In this document: positions 18,164 through 26,447 of the stretch, one piece after another
How the letters are laid out: each line of letters starts with the position of its first letter
Numbering within the stretch: position 1 is the first letter of the stretch
Assembly: GCF_042658365.1 (NCBI RefSeq)
Contig: NZ_JBHSQC010000004.1
Strand: one strand, 5' to 3'
DNA length: 64,000 nt
Source of the DNA: Carnobacterium_A antarcticum
Lineage (GTDB): Bacteria; Bacillota; Bacilli; Lactobacillales; Carnobacteriaceae
Notes under the pieces: model-generated
The model's database searches: none
What the model was told of the DNA's origin: nothing
Seen by the model: only the letters and a program-made list of their open reading frames with translations
Made by a program: the position numbers and the translations under genes

Positions 18164-18985
18164 ATGATTAAATTGATTATTACAGATATGGATGGGACTT
18201 TTTTAAACAGCAAAGGCGATTTTGATCGGCTGCTATTTAAGCAAACAAATGATGTAATGAAAGAACAAGGCGTTTTCTTCGCACCTTGTACAGGGAAGCA
18301 ATGTGAACGTGTAGAAGAATTGTTTGAAGAAGATGCAGCAGATTTGTGGATTCTGGGAGATAGTGCAACTCGAATCAAACACAATGGACAGTTTATTTAT
18401 GAGTCGTTGATTCCTAATGCATTAGGACTGCAAGCTATTGAAGCCTTAGAAGAAATTAGTCTAGAACATACCATCATTGCTTGTACTCAAAACGGAGCAG
18501 TGGTCAAAAAAGATATACCTGAAACTGAACTTCATTATGTTAAAGGCTCTTATGCAGAAGTGGTCGAAGTAGAAGATTTCCATGATATCTCAGATGATTT
18601 TTTAAAGATCACACTCCATGATCCTTTAGGACAATGTGTGGCTACAAAAGAGAAAATGAGTAACTTTGAAGACCGTTTGTACATAGTGGCTTCTGAAGAT
18701 ACTTGGATCGATATTGCAGATTTTGATGTTCATAAAGGGACAACCATTAAAAAACTTCAATCTATTTTAAATGTTAGCCCAGCAGAAACAATGGTATTTG
18801 GAGATGGCCGTAATGATGTTGAACTAATGGCTAGTGGTGAATATAGTTTCGCAGTACGCAATGCTTGTCAAGAGATTTTGGATGCAGCCAATTTTGTGAC
18901 CAAATCAAATGAAGAGAGTGGCGTTTTGTATGCCATCAACCAACTGTTAAACTTGCAACAGCCTTATGTACTAAGTGATTTATAA
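18164..18985 (+). CDS. Cof-type HAD-IIB hydrolase
   Basis: Cytoplasmic HAD-superfamily phosphatase of 273 residues. Motif I DMDGT (8-12) carries the nucleophile D8 and acid/base D10. Motif IV is FGDGRNDVELM near 203-213. The central cap (about 85-185) fits class IIB. These enzymes usually dephosphorylate sugar phosphates or cofactors, but individual specificity is unpredictable. SD AAAGGTGG; a 14-bp hairpin terminator follows. Confidence 0.88.
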   Translation: MIKLIITDMDGTFLNSKGDFDRLLFKQTNDVMKEQGVFFAPCTGKQCERVEELFEEDAADLWILGDSATRIKHNGQFIYESLIPNALGLQAIEALEEISLEHTIIACTQNGAVVKKDIPETELHYVKGSYAEVVEVEDFHDISDDFLKITLHDPLGQCVATKEKMSNFEDRLYIVASEDTWIDIADFDVHKGTTIKKLQSILNVSPAETMVFGDGRNDVELMASGEYSFAVRNACQEILDAANFVTKSNEESGVLYAINQLLNLQQPYVLSDL

Positions 18986-19030
18986 GGTAAAGGGCACATT
19001 CCATATTCGAATGAAGGGATTTAACGGCTA

Positions 19031-19066
19031 AGAGCCTATTTTGAGTTTCCTCAAAATAGGCTCTTT
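19031..19066 (+). terminator. Terminator after HAD hydrolase
   Basis: A perfect 14-bp stem AGAGCCTATTTTGA, loop GTTTCC, with a short T-run (TTT). The following sequence to about 19260 shows no recognised gene. An 81-codon minus-strand frame spans the hairpin and lacks support. Confidence 0.65.
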
Positions 19067-19268
19067 CAAGTTGTACTGCCAACTCTGTTCTTTGAGATGA
19101 TTGCCGATGGGTTTTCTTATCTCCATGTCCCATTAATGATTTCCGGGACTTAACGCAACCCATGTGCTGGGATTTTGACACCTAGAACACAAAAAGCACC
19201 GCGTATATAGGTTTCAAAGAATTTTATCTCATACTCGGTTAGTGAAAATACCGTTTTAAAGTCTTTAT

Positions 19269-19440
19269 GGCACTCAAAAATGGGATTTGCGTGCCTTAAG
19301 TACAGAGGTTTGAACTCCTTGCGGTACTCAAAAGGGATTTGCGTGCCTTAAGTACAGAGATTAAAACTCTTTGCGGTGCTTAAAAGGGATTTGCGTACCT
19401 TAAGTACAGAGATTTGAGTTCCTTACGGTACTCAAAAGGA
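19269..19440 (+). repeat. 52-bp tandem repeat array 1 (three units)
   Basis: Units begin GGGATTTGCG at 19282, 19334 and 19386, exactly 52 bp apart. A partial unit end precedes them (GGCACTCAAAAA). Each junction can pair GG(C/T)(A/G)C with GT(G/A)CC: GGCAC/GTGCC, GGTAC/GTGCC, GGTGC/GTACC, GGTAC/GTACC. These changes keep pairing or G-U wobble. The core TTTGCGTACCTTAAG recurs in the array at 37866-38000. The array ends about 40 bp before the DUF5626-like gene. Confidence 0.85.
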
Positions 19441-19481
19441 ATTGGTACCTGTTTATAAAAATCGATTTGGAGGAATAGAAG

Positions 19482-19955
19482 ATGAAAAAGACGTTTCTTA
19501 TTTTAGGATTAGCTGCACTGTTTTCTTTTGGGGCTCAGGAAGTACAAGCAGAAGCAGAACAAACAGTTGGGGACCAGGGAAAAATAGTCTATGATTTAGA
19601 ACAAGGAGGCACACAGTCATTTGTTGTTGTCACACCTGCAGGAGAAAATATGTTTATTGAAGTTGAAGAACGCCCAAATTTTTTAAGAACCGTAAAAAAT
19701 GGGAATTATAAAATTTCAGCTGCTACACCCGGTCAATGGAAAGCAGAATACCAAATCACGATCAGCGGCAATAAAATCACAAAAGCGTATTCGCCGTCCA
19801 TGGTGGCTTACACAGGAAGTTTTACGAGCGCTAAACTAAGCGTCGACAACACCAAACAAGCGACTTACTATCTGAAAAGAAAGGTCTCGCTGATCACGAC
19901 ATCAATAAATTTACGGGCAAAGCTGTTAACGAATAGTATTTCGATTAGTTATTGA
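19482..19955 (+). CDS. Secreted protein, DUF5626-like
   Basis: 157 residues with a signal peptide (about 1-23, cleavage near VQAEA). The mature part is beta-rich, with GQWKAEYQITISGNKITKAYSP and a C-terminal SINLRAKLLTNSISISY segment. It resembles small exported proteins of the DUF5626 type found in Listeria and enterococci (from memory). Function unknown. The SD GGAGG is seven bases upstream. Its stop abuts the stop of the convergent XRE gene with no base between. Confidence 0.65.
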   Translation: MKKTFLILGLAALFSFGAQEVQAEAEQTVGDQGKIVYDLEQGGTQSFVVVTPAGENMFIEVEERPNFLRTVKNGNYKISAATPGQWKAEYQITISGNKITKAYSPSMVAYTGSFTSAKLSVDNTKQATYYLKRKVSLITTSINLRAKLLTNSISISY

Positions 19956-20468
19956 TTAGCCGAGGTACTCGACAGTAGTCGTTCCCCATCCAAAAATATC
20001 GCTTAGAACGCCGTAACCAATAAATAAATTGAAAAGAATACAGCAAACACACGAGAGATAAAGCAATTTATAGAGTGTGTTTGTTTTTTTGTTCCTTTTT
20101 ATAACGATTGGCGCCACAATAAGTCCAAAAGGAGCAATCAAAAAACTAACAAAAGAGAGAATCAGCAAGATAAGTCCTTCATCTTTATCTGAAGAGCCTC
20201 TGATGAAATCCAACTTTCGATAAGAGTCCTCGATTTTAATTTCGTTCTCTTCAATTCTTTTTTTTAGGTCTTGATTTTCTTTTAATAGTTCATCGATTGA
20301 TATTTCATAATAGTTGCTTAACTTTACAAGATTATCTAAATCAGGGTAACTGTTTCCGTTTTCCCATTTAGAAATAGACTGACGAGAAATTTGTAAATGA
20401 TCCGCGACGTCTCCTTGTGTAAATCCTTTATTGATTCTGCTCTCTTTTAATCGTTCTGCTAAAGCCAA
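19956..20468 (-). CDS. XRE-family regulator with C-terminal membrane anchor
   Basis: 170 residues. A Cro/CI-type helix-turn-helix (about 1-60; FTQGDVADHLQISRQSISKWENG) is followed by a short coiled coil (about 62-85) and two to three membrane segments (about 97-160). The start is the TTG at 20468, because AAAGGAGG lies seven bases before it inside a longer frame that would begin at 20495. Membrane-tethered XRE regulators often sense envelope state or a partner protein. It is divergent from two tiny membrane proteins, plausible targets or partners. Confidence 0.8.
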   Translation of the reverse strand: MALAERLKESRINKGFTQGDVADHLQISRQSISKWENGNSYPDLDNLVKLSNYYEISIDELLKENQDLKKRIEENEIKIEDSYRKLDFIRGSSDKDEGLILLILSFVSFLIAPFGLIVAPIVIKRNKKTNTLYKLLYLSCVCCILFNLFIGYGVLSDIFGWGTTTVEYLG

Positions 20469-20778
20469 CCCGTTTCCTCCTTTGTATTTTGTCATTTTCT
20501 ATCATACCGAAAGCAGATGGGTTTGACCATCCGTTAATCGAAATTTTTTCTTGTTTAGTGGTTCGCACATCTAAAAACTGCTTTAAACCAACGATGTAAA
20601 CCATTGGTTGCTAAGATGTAAACTGTTGCGTGCTTTCTATTTGGGACGAGCTGCTGGATAATTAAGGCATTGAAAGAAGAAAAAAAGATATCAAGCCAGA
20701 CAGGAGCAACTGCTTTTCTATAACCATTTTTAGTCAGCAGGACAAATCAAAGGCGCGTCATTTTTTGGAGGGAAGCAG
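20469..20778. promoter_or_regulatory. Regulatory region between XRE gene and tiny membrane proteins
   Basis: It contains two direct copies of GATGTAAAC (20593-20601 and 20615-20623), 22 bp apart (about two helical turns), and an inverted pair AACCAA (20586-20591) / TTGGTT (20604-20609) around the first copy. These are candidate operators for the XRE protein. No convincing promoter hexamers were found. Confidence 0.35.
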
Positions 20779-20934
20779 ATGAAAAAGAAAAAAGGGTATT
20801 TGGTTTTTCAACTATTATCAGGTATTGTTTTTGGTTTAGCAATTATCGGATTATTCAATCAACAGATTGGAATCGGATACGGTTTATTAGCTTTAGGGTA
20901 TATCTTGCTTAGAAGAGCAGACAAAATTGAATGA
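20779..20934 (+). CDS. Tiny two-helix membrane protein
   Basis: 51 residues starting MKKKKGYLVF, with hydrophobic segments at about 7-25 and 31-46 and a charged C-terminus (RRADKIE). A strong SD GGAGGGA sits six bases before the ATG. I do not recognise a family. The spacing to the next tiny gene is 28 bp, with its own SD. Confidence 0.6.
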   Translation: MKKKKGYLVFQLLSGIVFGLAIIGLFNQQIGIGYGLLALGYILLRRADKIE

Positions 20935-20962
20935 TTTTATTCGTTCACAAGGAGATTAGAAC

Positions 20963-21067
20963 ATGTATGAAAAAATAAAAAAAATGATCCTCTTTAGCGT
21001 TTTTTTCTTATTATGTCTTTTTTTTGGATTTGCTTCGATTGGAATAGTAACATGGATTTTAAATTAA
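20963..21067 (+). CDS. Tiny single-helix membrane peptide
   Basis: 34 residues, MYEKIKKMIL then one hydrophobic helix, ending TWILN. SD AAGGAG nine bases upstream. It could be a small regulatory peptide, a toxin-like peptide or a chance frame. The SD and position directly behind another tiny membrane protein favour a gene. Confidence 0.45.
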   Translation: MYEKIKKMILFSVFFLLCLFFGFASIGIVTWILN

Positions 21068-21130
21068 AAAGGATTGTAGAGTACGAAGATTAGGGCAAGC
21101 CGTTTTTTGAGATGATAATTTCACAATATT

Positions 21131-21158
21131 AGAAAACGCTTTCTGTTGATGGTATAAT
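21131..21158 (+). promoter_or_regulatory. Extended -10 promoter with cre-like site before GerMN gene
   Basis: TGG precedes TATAAT (21153-21158). Just upstream, AGAAAACGCTTTCT (21131-21144) matches the catabolite-responsive element TGWAARCGYTWNCW at 13 of 14 positions. CcpA binding there would be expected to block transcription. Confidence 0.45.
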
Positions 21159-21192
21159 AAACTATATAGAATAGAAAGCGGGGGGATACAAT

Positions 21193-22356
21193 ATGAAAAA
21201 GTTCGGTTTCCTTTTTAGTTTATTCTTTTTAGCTCTTATCCTATCTTCTTGCCGTTTTTTTAATCAGGGTGAGCCAGACAGCGATTCTTCCATCAGTCAG
21301 TCAAGTTCTGAAGAAAGCAGGGTGAGTTCCAGTTCTGCAGAAAGCTCAGCAACGAGTTCGAGCCAAGAAGCTGCTTCTAGTTCTAGTTCAACAGCTGAAG
21401 AGCCGGAAAGTCTGACATTAGCTGCTTATTTTCCAGATACAGCCAATAAGCATTACATCTACGAAGGCGAAGGCAATGAATTTGCCAGTTACGATGTTTA
21501 CACCGATTATGCTAAAGACAATCGGAAACAAATCAGAAAAAATAATGGCGGAACAGAAGAAGTAATGGTTATTGAATTAGAAAAAGACCAAATAAAGACT
21601 CGCTTGTCCCGCGGCGAAGCTTATTCGCGAGAAAATTGGCTTGACCAAGAACCGGGAGAAGAAGAGGGAACTGAAGTCCTGCTTAAAGCACCTTTAAAAG
21701 AAGGAACGACTTGGCCAGCAATAGGGGAACGGACACGGACGATCACGGGAATCAATGTTTCCGTTGAGACACCGATGGGGACTTATGAAACGGTAGAAGT
21801 GACCACTGAAGGAAGCGAAGACAAAGTAGTCGATTACTATGCACCGGATATAGGGCTGGTAAAAACCGTGTTTACGTCAGACGATTACAATGTGACATCC
21901 ACATTGAGTCAGATTGAAACCGATGTGCCATTGATTCAAACGGTACGTTTCTATTATCCTAATGCTGATGGAGAGATGCTATCTTATGTGGATAAAGAAT
22001 TAGCTTTCAAAACCAACGATGTTACTAAAAAAGCTATTGAATTGGCTTATAAAGAATCGCCGAATGAATCTGTTGGAAAAGTTCTATCAGACAATACCAC
22101 CATTTTGAGTTTGTATTTGAATACCGACGGAAGAGTGTATGTCGACTTCTCTAAAGAATTGATTTCAGAAATGAATGCAGGATCTGCTTATGAAACGTTG
22201 ATTTTGCAAAGCATCGTCAATACTATTGGCGGGTATTATTATATGAATGAAGTGTATCTAACGGTTGAAGGACAACCTTACAGCACAGGACATATTCAAA
22301 AAGAAGAAGGCGAATCCTTTACAGTAAATACCGAAAACAGCAGTGAATTGCAGTAA
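21193..22356 (+). CDS. Lipoprotein with GerMN domain
   Basis: 387 residues. Lipobox LSSC (C20), a serine-rich spacer (about 30-70), a central beta-rich region (about 75-245), and a C-terminal GerMN domain (about 250-365; VRFYYPNADG, VYVDFSKEL, QSIVNTI). GerMN occurs in spore and cell-surface lipoproteins and probably binds a peptidoglycan or protein ligand; sporulation is not implied. SD AAAGCGGGGGG. Likely monocistronic, with a terminator after it. Confidence 0.82.
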   Translation: MKKFGFLFSLFFLALILSSCRFFNQGEPDSDSSISQSSSEESRVSSSSAESSATSSSQEAASSSSSTAEEPESLTLAAYFPDTANKHYIYEGEGNEFASYDVYTDYAKDNRKQIRKNNGGTEEVMVIELEKDQIKTRLSRGEAYSRENWLDQEPGEEEGTEVLLKAPLKEGTTWPAIGERTRTITGINVSVETPMGTYETVEVTTEGSEDKVVDYYAPDIGLVKTVFTSDDYNVTSTLSQIETDVPLIQTVRFYYPNADGEMLSYVDKELAFKTNDVTKKAIELAYKESPNESVGKVLSDNTTILSLYLNTDGRVYVDFSKELISEMNAGSAYETLILQSIVNTIGGYYYMNEVYLTVEGQPYSTGHIQKEEGESFTVNTENSSELQ

Positions 22357-22367
22357 ACGCAAACGAG

Positions 22368-22412
22368 AAGATGCAGCAGGGGAATTTACCTCATTTGCTG
22401 CATCTTTTTTTG
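22368..22412 (+). terminator. Terminator after GerMN lipoprotein
   Basis: GATGCAGCA / TGCTGCATC followed by TTTTTTT. Confidence 0.85.
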
Positions 22413-22470
22413 CTGAAAAACAAATGAAATAAAGAAAACAGCTGCTATAAAAAAAAGATTCGGATTTCTA

Positions 22471-22499
22471 TTGCTTAAATTGTCAGAATATTCTATACT
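22471..22499 (+). promoter_or_regulatory. liv operon promoter with CodY-like box
   Basis: TTGCTT (22471-22476), 17 bp, TATACT (22494-22499). The spacer holds AATTGTCAGAATATT (22478-22492), 13 of 15 matches to the CodY box AATTTTCWGAAAATT. Binding there would occlude RNA polymerase when branched-chain amino acids are plentiful. Confidence 0.65.
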
Positions 22500-22589
22500 A
22501 TGAAGCACTAAGCTAATTCTTATCTTATTCTAATAAATGTATCATCCGTTATTAAGGATTGGAAAAGCGAAAAATAGGGGGAAATAAAA

Positions 22590-23738
22590 ATGAAAAAATT
22601 AGTTGTTGGGCTAGCAGCGCTAGCAGTATTTGCCACAGCATGTGGTGCTCAAGGAAGTGCGGATGATTCAGATACCATTAAAATCGGCGGTAATTTTGAA
22701 TTGACCGGTCCGGTTTCTGCTTATGGAACTGCAGAATCGAATGGAGCTAAGTTGGCGATCAAAGAAATCAATGAAGCCGGCGGTGTTTTGGATAAGCAAT
22801 TAGACTATATTGAACTAGATAATAAATCAGATACAACAGAGTCGGCTAGTATCGCAACAAAATTAGCTACACAAGAAAAAGTCTCTGTTATCGTTGGACC
22901 GGCCACAAGTGGTACGACCAAAGCAGCAACACCAGCAGTAACCAGAGCGAAAGTGGCGATGATCACGCCTTCTGGTACAGATGATGGTTTGACATTAGAC
23001 GATAATGGAAACGTTCAGCCTTATGTTTTCCGGACAGGTTTCCAAGACTCATTCCAAGGAGTAGCGTTAGCAGAATTTGCTACGACTCACTTAGATTCTA
23101 AAAAAGCTGTGATTATCGGAGACAGCTCAAGCGACTATGCAATCGGATTAACCAAATCGTTTAAAAATTCTTATACAGGCGAGATTGTGGCTGATGAAAA
23201 TTTCACAGCTGATGATACAGACTTTAACGCGATTTTAACTCGAATCAAGGACAAAGATTTTGATGTTATCTATATGCCAGCCTATTATGAACAAGCCGGT
23301 TTGATCATTAAACAAGCCCGTGAAATGGGAATTGAACAGCCGATTTTAGGAGCAGATGGTTTTAGCAACCAAGCGCTGCTTGACTTAGCAGGCGAAGAGA
23401 ATGTGTCAAACGTCTACTATTCAGCTCATTTCTCTTTGAATAACGAAGAAAAAAATATTCAAGACTTTATTAAAGCTTACACAGACGAATACAAAACAGC
23501 TCCAGATGCTTTTTCGGCGCTAGCTTATGATTCGGTCTACCTAGCGAAACAAGGAATTGAAGAAGCAGACAGCAGCGACCCAGAAGAAGTGGTCAAAGCT
23601 CTTGAAGCTATTACCGATTTCCAAGGGGTTACAGGTAATTTTGCCATTGATGAAAACCACAATCCGGTAAAATCAGTTTTCGTTATTGAATTACAAGATG
23701 GAAAAGAAGTTGGCGGAACGGAAGTAGCGCCTAAATAA
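22590..23738 (+). CDS. livJ: Branched-chain amino acid ABC transporter, substrate-binding lipoprotein
   Basis: Extracytoplasmic binding protein of 382 residues, type I periplasmic-binding fold (LivJ/AmiC family). Lipid-attachment cysteine C18 in FATAC. The ligand region IKIGGNFELTGPVSAYGTAESNGAKLA is typical. First gene of a complete Liv importer with permeases and two ATPases in order. Specificity for Leu/Ile/Val is inferred from family, operon composition and the CodY-like box. Confidence 0.9.
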   Translation: MKKLVVGLAALAVFATACGAQGSADDSDTIKIGGNFELTGPVSAYGTAESNGAKLAIKEINEAGGVLDKQLDYIELDNKSDTTESASIATKLATQEKVSVIVGPATSGTTKAATPAVTRAKVAMITPSGTDDGLTLDDNGNVQPYVFRTGFQDSFQGVALAEFATTHLDSKKAVIIGDSSSDYAIGLTKSFKNSYTGEIVADENFTADDTDFNAILTRIKDKDFDVIYMPAYYEQAGLIIKQAREMGIEQPILGADGFSNQALLDLAGEENVSNVYYSAHFSLNNEEKNIQDFIKAYTDEYKTAPDAFSALAYDSVYLAKQGIEEADSSDPEEVVKALEAITDFQGVTGNFAIDENHNPVKSVFVIELQDGKEVGGTEVAPK

Positions 23739-23752
23739 TAAATGAGTGTAAG

Positions 23753-23786
23753 AGAGGTGTGAAGCTGATCGTAGCGTTGCACCTCT
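23753..23786 (+). other. Intercistronic hairpin livJ-livH
   Basis: AGAGGTG / CACCTCT enclose a 20-base loop between livJ and livH. No T-run follows, so it is more likely an mRNA-stabilising or partial-attenuation hairpin that lets the binding protein exceed the permease. Confidence 0.5.
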
Positions 23787-23812
23787 TGAATTTGTCAGAA
23801 AAGGGGAGCCTT

Positions 23813-24691
23813 ATGGAAAATTTTATTCAACAACTCATTAACGGCCTTTCATTAGGCAGCATTTATGCGTTGATCGCACTGGGGTATACGATGGTTTATG
23901 GCATCATCAAGCTGATCAACTTCGCCCATGGAGAAATTTATATGGTAGGGGCCTTTGTCGGTTATGCAACGATCAATATTCTCCACTTAGGATTGATTCC
24001 TTCGTTGATTATTTCGATGGTTGTTTGTGCAATATTAGGAGCCATCATTGAAAGGGTCGCTTACAAACCTTTACGGAAGGCAACGCGAGTAGCGGCCTTG
24101 ATCACTGCTATCGGTGTTTCGTTTTTAGTGCAAAACAGCATGATTTACCTAGTAGGTCCGCAAGTCAGAGCCTTTCCGCAAGTAATCACTAAAAAAGTTT
24201 ACAATTTAGGTTCGATTCAAGTCAATCAAACACAAATCACTATTTTTGCGACGACGATCGTTTTGATGCTGGCCCTTCAGTTTATTGTTAAACAAACGAA
24301 GATGGGAAAAGCGATGCGAGCAGTTAGTACAGACGCTGACGCTGCTCGCTTGATGGGGATAAATGTAGACAATGTCATTTCATTTACGTTTATTCTTGGA
24401 TCAGCACTGGCTGGCGCAGCGGGCGTATTAGTCGGAATGTATTACAATTCGATCGATCCTATGATGGGCGTTGTTCCTGGACTGAAAGCTTTTATCGCAG
24501 CTGTTTTAGGCGGTATCGGCATTATTCCAGGTGCACTGCTTGGTGGATTTACGATCGGGATCATCGAAACGTTGATCAGCGGCTATGGCAGCTCGCTAGT
24601 TAAAGATGCTGTTGTGTATTTGATTTTGATTATTATTTTGATTGTAAAACCAACTGGATTATTAGGTAAGAATACGAAAGAGAAAGTGTAG
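23813..24691 (+). CDS. livH: Branched-chain amino acid ABC permease LivH
   Basis: 292-residue inner permease with about eight membrane segments. The family signatures SLGSIYALIALGYTMVYGIIKLINFAHGEI (N-terminal third) and the cytoplasmic EAA-like GINVDNVISFTFILGSALAGAAG are present. The start is ATG 23813 preceded by AAAGGGGAG; an open frame reaching 23759 runs through the hairpin and is not used. It is adjacent to livM. Confidence 0.9.
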   Translation: MENFIQQLINGLSLGSIYALIALGYTMVYGIIKLINFAHGEIYMVGAFVGYATINILHLGLIPSLIISMVVCAILGAIIERVAYKPLRKATRVAALITAIGVSFLVQNSMIYLVGPQVRAFPQVITKKVYNLGSIQVNQTQITIFATTIVLMLALQFIVKQTKMGKAMRAVSTDADAARLMGINVDNVISFTFILGSALAGAAGVLVGMYYNSIDPMMGVVPGLKAFIAAVLGGIGIIPGALLGGFTIGIIETLISGYGSSLVKDAVVYLILIIILIVKPTGLLGKNTKEKV

Positions 24692-24700
24692 GTGATAAAA

Positions 24701-25675
24701 ATGAAGCAATTTAATAAAACAAATCTTGGCTGGCTCATTTTTATTGCAGTCGCCTTCCTTTTGATTCAATTTGGCGTTTCATTTGGCTTGATCGATGCTT
24801 TTTATGAGATCACCTTAATGACGATTTTGATCAATATCATTTTGGCAGCCGGATTAAACTTGATTATTGGATTCTCAGGTCAATTTTCGTTAGGGCATGC
24901 TGGGTTTATGGCGATCGGCGCTTATTGTACCGGCATTATGACGATCAAATTGCCAACACTTGTTGGGTTGTTTGCTGGTCTGTTATTGGGAATCATAGTG
25001 GCAAGTCTTGTAGCCTTAGTTGTTGGGATCCCAACACTTCGCTTAAAAGGAGATTATTTAGCTATTGCAACATTAGGGGTAGCGGAGATCATCCGTATCG
25101 CGATTTTGAATATGGGCAGTTTGACAAATGGAGCTGCTGGGTTAAGCGGGATTCCGTATTTGACCACTTGGCAACTGGCTTTCATTTTTGTGGTCGTGAC
25201 GTTGGTCATCATCGTAAACTACATTAAAAGCAGTGCCGGACGTGCAACAGTTGCCATTCGCGAAGATGAGATTGCCGCGGAATCGATGGGGATCAACACA
25301 ACAAAATTCAAAACCATTGCTTTTGTGATCGGTGCAGCAACAGCAGCTGTCGGTGGTGGACTGCACGCTTCTTATTTTAGTGTGATCCGTCCTGCCGACT
25401 TTACCTTTATGAAATCCATCGATATTTTGATCATCGTTGTATTTGGCGGATTGGGCAGTGTGACAGGGAGTGTCGTTGCCGCAATCGTTCTGGGAATCAT
25501 TAATGTCTTTTTACAACCTTTTGGACAATTGCGTATGATTCTTTACTCGGTTGCCTTGATTGCGATCATGATTTTTAAGCCATCTGGTTTATTTGGAACA
25601 AAAGAATTTACCATTTCTGGCTTATTGAACCGCAAAAAGAAAGCATCTCCTAAGCAAAAGGAGGAACCAAAATGA
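24701..25675 (+). CDS. livM: Branched-chain amino acid ABC permease LivM
   Basis: 324 residues, second permease of the Liv importer. Shows AAGLNLIIGFSGQFSLGHAGFMAIGAY and the cytoplasmic loop AIREDEIAAESMGIN. The start is ATG 24701 with AGGTGAT upstream; the GTG at 24692 next to the livH stop has no SD. It overlaps livG by four bases (ATGA), indicating translational coupling. Confidence 0.9.
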   Translation: MKQFNKTNLGWLIFIAVAFLLIQFGVSFGLIDAFYEITLMTILINIILAAGLNLIIGFSGQFSLGHAGFMAIGAYCTGIMTIKLPTLVGLFAGLLLGIIVASLVALVVGIPTLRLKGDYLAIATLGVAEIIRIAILNMGSLTNGAAGLSGIPYLTTWQLAFIFVVVTLVIIVNYIKSSAGRATVAIREDEIAAESMGINTTKFKTIAFVIGAATAAVGGGLHASYFSVIRPADFTFMKSIDILIIVVFGGLGSVTGSVVAAIVLGIINVFLQPFGQLRMILYSVALIAIMIFKPSGLFGTKEFTISGLLNRKKKASPKQKEEPK

Positions 25676-26445
25676 GTTTATTGGAAGTAAAAAAATTAAC
25701 TAAAAATTTTGGCGGATTAGCAGCAGTTTCAATGGTCTCTATGGAACTAGGGGACAATGAGTTAGTTGGCTTGATTGGACCAAATGGAGCAGGCAAGACG
25801 ACCTTATTTAATTTATTGACGGGGGTCTATGAGCCGACTGAAGGCAGTATTGATTTAGCCATTAACGACAAACAAGAATCGTTGGTGGGCAAAAAAACGT
25901 ATACCATTACCGATATGGGATTGGGAAGAACGTTTCAAAATATTCGGTTGTTTAAGGATTTGACCGTGTTGGACAATGTCTTGATCGCGATGCACGCTAA
26001 AAACAAAGTTGGAACAGTCGCTGCTTTATTTCGAACACCTGCTTTTTATGCTTCAGAACAAACCCTGAAAGCAGAAGCGATCAAGTTGTTGAAGATTTTC
26101 AACTTAGATACAAAAGTAAGCGAGTTGGCAAAAAACTTGCCTTACGGGGAACAAAGACGATTGGAGATCGTCAGAGCGTTGGCCACGAAACCGAAAATCT
26201 TGTTTTTAGATGAACCGGCTGCCGGAATGAACCCGCAAGAAACAGCTGACTTAACAGCTTTGATTCGTCAAATACAAAAAGATTTTAAGATCACCATTTT
26301 GTTGATTGAACACGATATGTCTTTAGTGATGAATGTGTGTGAACGAATTTACGTTTTGGAATATGGGCGGATGATCGCTCATGGAACTCCCAAAGAAATC
26401 AAAAATAATAAAGCGGTTATCAAAGCTTATTTAGGTGGTGATTAG
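25672..26445 (+). CDS. livG: Branched-chain amino acid ABC ATPase LivG
   Basis: 257 residues. Walker A GPNGAGKT (about 36-43), the LivG-type GLGRTFQNIRLF segment, a degenerate signature LPYGEQRRLEI in place of LSGGQ (normal for LivG), and Walker B ILFLDEPAAGMNP. Functions as a heterodimer with LivF. Confidence 0.92.
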   Translation: MSLLEVKKLTKNFGGLAAVSMVSMELGDNELVGLIGPNGAGKTTLFNLLTGVYEPTEGSIDLAINDKQESLVGKKTYTITDMGLGRTFQNIRLFKDLTVLDNVLIAMHAKNKVGTVAALFRTPAFYASEQTLKAEAIKLLKIFNLDTKVSELAKNLPYGEQRRLEIVRALATKPKILFLDEPAAGMNPQETADLTALIRQIQKDFKITILLIEHDMSLVMNVCERIYVLEYGRMIAHGTPKEIKNNKAVIKAYLGGD

Positions 26446-26447
26446 GC

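Noticed and set aside
18936..19181. 81-codon minus-strand frame
   Set aside because: It runs through a terminator hairpin and into the HAD gene, with no recognised family and no SD.
19863..19955. Frameshift at the end of the DUF5626-like protein
   Set aside because: The native frame ends in a plausible beta strand (LRAKLLTNSISISY), whereas the alternative frame ends sooner without family resemblance.
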